Of a stretch of 9,238 nt of DNA, positions 6,601 to 9,238 are shown piece after piece. The first letter of the stretch is position 1; every line of letters starts with the position of its first letter. The position numbers and the translations under genes are program-made. Under the pieces are notes generated by a model, which saw only the letters and a list, made by a program, of their open reading frames with translations, ran no database searches and was not told the DNA's origin. Source of the stretch: an uncultured Eisenbergiella sp. (GTDB lineage: Bacteria; Bacillota; Clostridia; Lachnospirales; Lachnospiraceae); assembly GCA_947626725.1 (NCBI GenBank), contig CANQTI010000066.1, positions 1 to 9,238 of the forward strand, read 5' to 3'.

Positions 6601-8892
6601 ATTGCCGTCGTAAAGGATCTCCAGATCCGCCACCGCTTTTACTTCCGTAGACAGCTTGCGGCTCACCGTTACATTCACTGTGGCCTCTACCGTTTTATAG
6701 TCGGTCGAATCCCCAGGAACAAACCGATAAGACTGGGGGTTGGTCCCCTCCTCATTCATCGGCGTATCACCGTTCACCCATTCAAATTTTCCCTCTATCG
6801 TCTCTCTCGTGTAAGGATTTACCGCTGTCCCGGTGATCTCGGACTCCCGAAGCATCTGCCCGACCTCCAGGCCGGAAGCGGTCACCGAGCTGATCTCCGG
6901 CTGCGCCTGAATCACCTGGATTCCCGTCTGTCCCTCTGAAGCATATTGCAGCGTATAGTTTGAGGAAGCTTTGGGTGTGATCGTTACATTGTAGGGATAC
7001 GTTTCACCGACCTTCGCACTCTTCCCAAAACCGTCACAGGCAATCGAGACGCCGGCCTTCGTCAGGCTCCCCGCTTCTGAGGTTACATCCGTGTCTCCGA
7101 TCGTGATATGATAGGGAATATCCGAAATGGACAAGGTTCGGCCATATTCCTTTTGTATTCCGTCAAGCTTCAGGTTCGCAGCTGCCTTTCTTACCGATAC
7201 CTTAACAGTGAGTGGGACCATAAACGAATCGCGCTTCACCAAAACCCGATCCGTATATTCTCCATCCCCTAACCCTATTTGGGGAGTAATGCACAGTTCC
7301 GCATACCCGTTTTTCGGAATATCCCCCTTCAGCTCATACAGAAAATGTTTACTGTCATCAAGAATTTGAATTTCATTCTTCGGAATTTCCACTGTCCCTG
7401 TATTATGAATATACAGTGTTTTCGTTTGCCGATCATCCGCGCTGTACTTGTACGTAAGATCTTCAAAAACCGTTTCCACTGCAGCGTCCTTATCCGGGTC
7501 CACCGAGTCCGATTCCTTTTTTTCACTGATCCTGAAAGAATAGCGAATCAGTGTCCCGATACAGGCGTACAGAGTAATCTCATATTTATCCTGAAGAGCT
7601 GGCACCGTCTTTAAAATTTCCTCAGAATCCGAGGTATAGGGTTTCCCCGTTTCCGGTTTATTTATCATCCAGCCAATCAGCTTGTCCCCTTCTCCCCCCT
7701 CTGCTGCGGTCACTTTCGGCCATGGCAGAAGACCGATCGGCGTATTCGCTTCCGCGTAAGTGAATTGCTGTTCTCCGTCGATTTTACCGTTGCCCTCATG
7801 ATAGGTTATTTTATAGAGCGTGATCGCTGCAGTGGCAAGAGGCTCCTTCTCCTGCTCTTCCTTGCTGTAAACACCAACCGTATATACGCCTCCTTTCTCG
7901 GGCACGTACTGCCACCGCGCCATTCTCTGGTTTGAAGTCGGCTTAAGTGCCATTTCCCCCGACATTGCTCCATCCGGAGGCGTTACCTTGTATATATAAT
8001 CTGCAGCGTTTTTACCTTCTTCAAGCCACACGCACATGGCATTTTCTAACCCATAGTTGGCCGTTCCTTCGGTGGAACTCGACCAAGCATAAAAATCTAC
8101 TGATATGTTCAGCGTCTCCGAGGCCTCCCGCTCCTCTATCCCCAATTCCACAGGCGTATCGGTATTCGCCTGCATCAGCTTCGCTGTTATCTCTTCATCA
8201 CTTTTCTTTTCTTCTTCAGCTTCCCCCGCTTCTTTCTCCCCTTCCTGTTTTTCTCCTTCCAGGCTCTCATCTGTCGCCCCTATACCGTTCAGTTCAGGCG
8301 CCAGGCCGGTATCCAGACCGGGCTGGTCTCCTTCCTGTCCATCCGTTCCGGGATCTCCCTGCTGTATCTCAGAATTTGCTTCCGATTCGAAATCCTGACC
8401 GGCCCCCGGTTCCCCGTCTTCAGACGCATGATCATCCCCCGCGCCTTCTATTTCAGATGACTGGCCGACACCTTCGCTTTTGGAACCGCCGTCTTCCGCT
8501 GCGGGCCCCTTCTCTTCTGAATCGGCCGCCTCGGTTTTCCCTTCTTCCTCCGTCCCGGTTCCTGCGGAATCTTTATTGGAATCCGATTCCGGAGAATCGG
8601 ACCCCACAGTTTCGCCGTCAAAACTGTCCGCCCCGGAGGCAGATACAGTATCTTCTCCGTCTCCCGGTACGGCGTCCCCATCATTTTCGGTTGTCCCCGC
8701 CGCATCGTCCAACGAGACGCCGCCCGTTTCCGCTTCTGTGCCTGCGCCCGGTTTTTCCGTTTCAGATATCCCGCTCGGGCCTGCGGGTACACCGCTGCTT
8801 CCATCCGCCGCATAAACAGGCTGTGCCACAGTTGTAACCATCAGGATAAAACTCAGCAGCATTGCCAAAAAACTATAACGTCCTGTTCTCAT
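3670..8892 (-). CDS. Giant cell-wall-anchored modular surface protein with MBG/YDG/Ig-like repeats
   Basis: The protein has 1740 residues. The start was chosen at 8892 because AGGAGG stands 6 bp before it and a clear signal peptide follows (MRTGRYSFLAMLLSFILMV, cleavage near VYA28). Residues 29-235 are an acidic Asp/Glu/Gly/Ser-rich stalk. Then come a beta-rich domain (about 246-360), an InlB/Flg_new-like repeat (361-446) and a domain with the HNTGT motif (447-568). Next is an MBG-like (572-663), Ig-like (664-745), MBG-like (747-837) block, a YDG-type domain with KEYDGS (838-938), a second copy of the block (943-1237) and a third Ig-like copy (1238-1330). Two further beta domains (1333-1521) precede a DUF7601/pilin-like domain (1522-1628). 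A Ser/Glu/Lys/Asn repeat and a sorting signal follow: SPNTSD (1705-1710), a hydrophobic segment (1717-1732) and GKKKRRSR. Its role is probably adhesion or matrix contact; the ligand is unknown. No sortase gene lies in the window. Confidence 0.9.
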   Translation of the reverse strand: MRTGRYSFLAMLLSFILMVTTVAQPVYAADGSSGVPAGPSGISETEKPGAGTEAETGGVSLDDAAGTTENDGDAVPGDGEDTVSASGADSFDGETVGSDSPESDSNKDSAGTGTEEEGKTEAADSEEKGPAAEDGGSKSEGVGQSSEIEGAGDDHASEDGEPGAGQDFESEANSEIQQGDPGTDGQEGDQPGLDTGLAPELNGIGATDESLEGEKQEGEKEAGEAEEEKKSDEEITAKLMQANTDTPVELGIEEREASETLNISVDFYAWSSSTEGTANYGLENAMCVWLEEGKNAADYIYKVTPPDGAMSGEMALKPTSNQRMARWQYVPEKGGVYTVGVYSKEEQEKEPLATAAITLYKITYHEGNGKIDGEQQFTYAEANTPIGLLPWPKVTAAEGGEGDKLIGWMINKPETGKPYTSDSEEILKTVPALQDKYEITLYACIGTLIRYSFRISEKKESDSVDPDKDAAVETVFEDLTYKYSADDRQTKTLYIHNTGTVEIPKNEIQILDDSKHFLYELKGDIPKNGYAELCITPQIGLGDGEYTDRVLVKRDSFMVPLTVKVSVRKAAANLKLDGIQKEYGRTLSISDIPYHITIGDTDVTSEAGSLTKAGVSIACDGFGKSAKVGETYPYNVTITPKASSNYTLQYASEGQTGIQVIQAQPEISSVTASGLEVGQMLRESEITGTAVNPYTRETIEGKFEWVNGDTPMNEEGTNPQSYRFVPGDSTDYKTVEATVNVTVSRKLSTEVKAVADLEILYDGNPHSVGFTATVTAADGRTIDRQADLVFSYQRAGESEWKTGTPVDAGEYTIKAFAPETREYAAGEAEAKLRIDPITVRLNVKSGIVQPKEYDGSIAASLGSSPVAITRGNMPMRDWGKVDVNPDAEYTAVYDSPSVGNNKQVTITLENTEGMLVGERAANYQIQSGVTLHTVGSITRKSVKIQLKEALTKEYGQSLAPDADAFELAAGEKLVGTDSMLSLGLQVTSDGFDASATAGTAYDIQVQTDAGSNYEVVLTGEEKKVAVTQAEPKKISVSAAGGKKRNKLETVKLMGTFSNPYSGWNVPGTFRWNAPETILDEEGSVKYGWTFVPEDTVNYKEITGETEVVVTKKGPAPLSFDSEESGSEVQSGTIEVDFDGNGHEVLVELLLGSSEIPADAINVEYAFQSLPEEQEPAKAVQKRSGIRTMSMRSLGSGLESIWSNEPPVHAGIWLVRATMEETQEYAMTQIEGVLRIRQAIPELESITASEVKRGSRLSESALNGVFKGKDGKPLEGVLLWDAVGGEAPAQVPVVNGKEYGWIFTPKSQEDEDGQQYQDYRRLSGTVPVFFEADHRKIESASVYNLPNEVGDLAVVTLDAEIYPDDRFTFYKDAACTDPVSNYTPFSERGTYEVLLDDDALAVSGGTIYVKIDGSDVVTPVSYKPEIGFNLPDRLQVYAGHGLDLEMIFSDVSYGDLLTDNVTWMLDSGIFAELEQSGKTEARVKGLEAGRAFLSVSAEFRHPAPGRNETFRISKTAEIKVLPAVGDLVITNTVKGSDSDPNKEFLFTISANLGGVPINGVYGGIAFINGAASFRLRHGQTMTISGLPEGISYTVRITDEKAEGYSIPVAEFHGSIAAGEEKRAEFIAEKSKPAQESESEKNSESEAEKNSESKEEKNSEASAAGSGQPNQTPASGAAIPVLPVLEPQEVPELTAASEPSDQFTGGSPNTSDESNPGRYLWMMVLSFAGLVFVNGKKKRRSR
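3921..3992 (-). repeat. Three 24-bp in-frame repeats coding an 8-residue Ser-Glu-Lys-Asn unit
   Basis: Units start at 3921, 3945 and 3969 on the + strand and share CCGAATT, CTTCTC-like and GGATT blocks. The protein reads as SESEKN, SESEAEKN and SESKEEKN variants (residues about 1634-1658). It forms a charged linker between the DUF7601-like domain and the Pro-rich wall-spanning segment. Copy number may vary between strains without shifting the frame, because the unit is a multiple of three. Confidence 0.85.
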
Positions 8893-8898
8893 ACCTCT

Positions 8899-8904
8899 CC
8901 TCCT
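8899..8904 (-). promoter_or_regulatory. Strong Shine-Dalgarno that sets the start of the surface protein
   Basis: On the minus strand this is a perfect AGGAGG, 6 nt before the ATG at 8892. A frame-open extension back to a TTG at 9003 has no comparable site and would place this SD and the poly-G tract inside coding sequence. The 8892 start also gives a textbook signal peptide. Confidence 0.9.
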
Positions 8905-8923
8905 GAAACCATAAAATAAAATA

Positions 8924-8931
8924 CCCCCCCC
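8924..8931 (-). repeat. Homopolymer tract of eight G (minus strand) in the 5' leader
   Basis: Eight consecutive C on the + strand read as G8 in the transcript, about 20 nt upstream of the AGGAGG. Such tracts can change length by slipped-strand pairing. Here a change would alter leader structure or spacing but not the reading frame. Confidence 0.9.
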
Positions 8932-9046
8932 GCAAAAAATTGCCGGAAGGGTATCCTTAAAATGACATTTGCGCTCCATCCGCAAACAGAAACGGCATTT
9001 CAATCAAATACCGTTGATACTATGCCTATTCTTGTACATTTAGCTC

Positions 9047-9075
9047 ATTGTATCAAATCATATGTTTTCCGTCAA
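9047..9075 (-). promoter_or_regulatory. Sigma-A promoter of the surface protein gene
   Basis: Read on the minus strand, the -35 box is TTGACG (9075-9070), the spacer is 17 bp and the -10 box is TACAAT (9052-9047). Each box has one mismatch from consensus and the spacing is ideal. The start point would fall near 9040. Confidence 0.8.
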
Positions 9076-9186
9076 CCTTTTCTTAAGCTGTGTTATGTAT
9101 TGTAATTTTTCTTTTAGATGCCGTCACAAAAAACTTGCATCCTGCTGCCGAATATGCTATATCCCGAGTTTGCCACTTGTGAAGCG
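9076..9186. other. Intergenic stretch with no recognised gene
   Basis: This AT-rich segment separates the right-edge terminator from the surface protein promoter. Stop codons break all frames and I see no RNA gene. A 5-bp inverted repeat GATGC/GCATC is present near 9117-9141 but is too short to interpret. Confidence 0.5.
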
Positions 9187-9210
9187 AAAAAGGAGCCGTT
9201 TTCGACTCCT
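9187..9210 (-). terminator. Rho-independent terminator for a minus-strand gene beyond the right edge
   Basis: Read on the minus strand, AGGAGTCG and CGGCTCCT form an 8-bp stem with one G-U pair and an AAAA loop, followed by a short T-run. On the + strand the same stem has a C-A mismatch and a poorer T-tract, so the minus direction is favoured. It implies a gene on the same strand as the surface protein, ending just right of the window. Confidence 0.7.
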
Positions 9211-9238
9211 CTTTCGTTGATAGTTCTTAGCTTTTGCC

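Larger units (their letters stand above)
8893..9040 (-). promoter_or_regulatory. Structured 5' leader of the surface protein gene
   Basis: This is the stretch between the predicted transcription start (near 9040) and the start codon, about 148 nt long. A hairpin TTTGCG / CGCAAA (8968-8973 with 8981-8986, 7-nt loop) is enclosed by TGCCG / CGGCA (8941-8945 with 8993-8997). On the RNA this outer stem is followed directly by AUUUUUUG, which resembles an attenuator, although the outer stem is short. I could not match it to a known riboswitch class; the conserved blocks of the c-di-GMP-I, SAM and TPP types were not seen. Confidence 0.4.

Noticed and set aside
5467..6939. 490-codon open frame antisense to the surface protein
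   Set aside because: Its translation is Arg/His/Leu-rich with no family resemblance, as expected for the complement of a biased coding sequence.
7947..8837. 296-codon Pro/Arg/Leu-rich open frame opposite the acidic stalk
   Set aside because: Low-complexity complement of Asp/Glu/Gly/Ser codons; no start signals.
8893..9003. 37-residue N-terminal extension of the surface protein
   Set aside because: It begins at TTG, contains the G8 tract and the AGGAGG itself, and would bury the signal peptide; the ATG at 8892 is much better supported.

Overview
The window looks like chromosomal DNA of a Gram-positive Clostridia bacterium, most likely a gut Lachnospiraceae-type Firmicute. This rests on strong AGGAGG-type ribosome binding sites, sigma-70/A-type promoters, a Firmicutes-style RarA, and a sortase-type surface protein built from MBG/YDG/InlB-like modules. 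The genus cannot be told from the sequence alone.

Left part (1-3578, + strand). The window opens inside the 3' end of rarA, a replication-fork AAA+ ATPase that ends at 512. An AT-rich gap of 183 bp follows. It holds nearly four copies of a 24-bp direct repeat, then a very good extended -10 promoter (TTGCCA-17-TATACT). This promoter drives a compact operon of two successive alpha/beta-hydrolase (putative esterase) genes and an ATP-grasp carboxylate-amine ligase-like gene. The spacing is tight (32 bp and 49 bp from stop to start), so the three are probably co-transcribed. Together they suggest an undescribed small-molecule pathway in the cytoplasm: an ATP-dependent ligation plus ester or amide hydrolysis or transfer. 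The substrate cannot be named from sequence. The operon ends at a strong stem-loop with an A-tract before it and a T-tract after it. That structure can also stop transcription from the opposite strand.

Right part (3579-9238, - strand). One very long gene (1740 codons from the start chosen here) encodes a secreted, cell-wall-anchored modular protein. In order it has a signal peptide, an acidic low-complexity stalk, beta-rich modules including an InlB/Flg_new-type repeat, a duplicated MBG / Ig-like / MBG block separated by a YDG domain, a third copy of the Ig-like module, further beta domains, a DUF7601/pilin-like domain, a Glu/Ser/Lys 8-residue repeat, and a C-terminal sorting signal with the unusual motif SPNTSD. 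Its promoter (TTGACG-17-TACAAT) lies about 155 bp upstream of the start. The leader of roughly 148 nt contains a hairpin and a run of eight Gs close to the Shine-Dalgarno. A terminator at the right edge implies another minus-strand gene just outside the window.

The two halves are convergent and share only the terminator region. I see no functional link between the enzyme operon and the surface protein. There are no tRNA or rRNA genes, insertion sequences, CRISPR arrays or phage genes.
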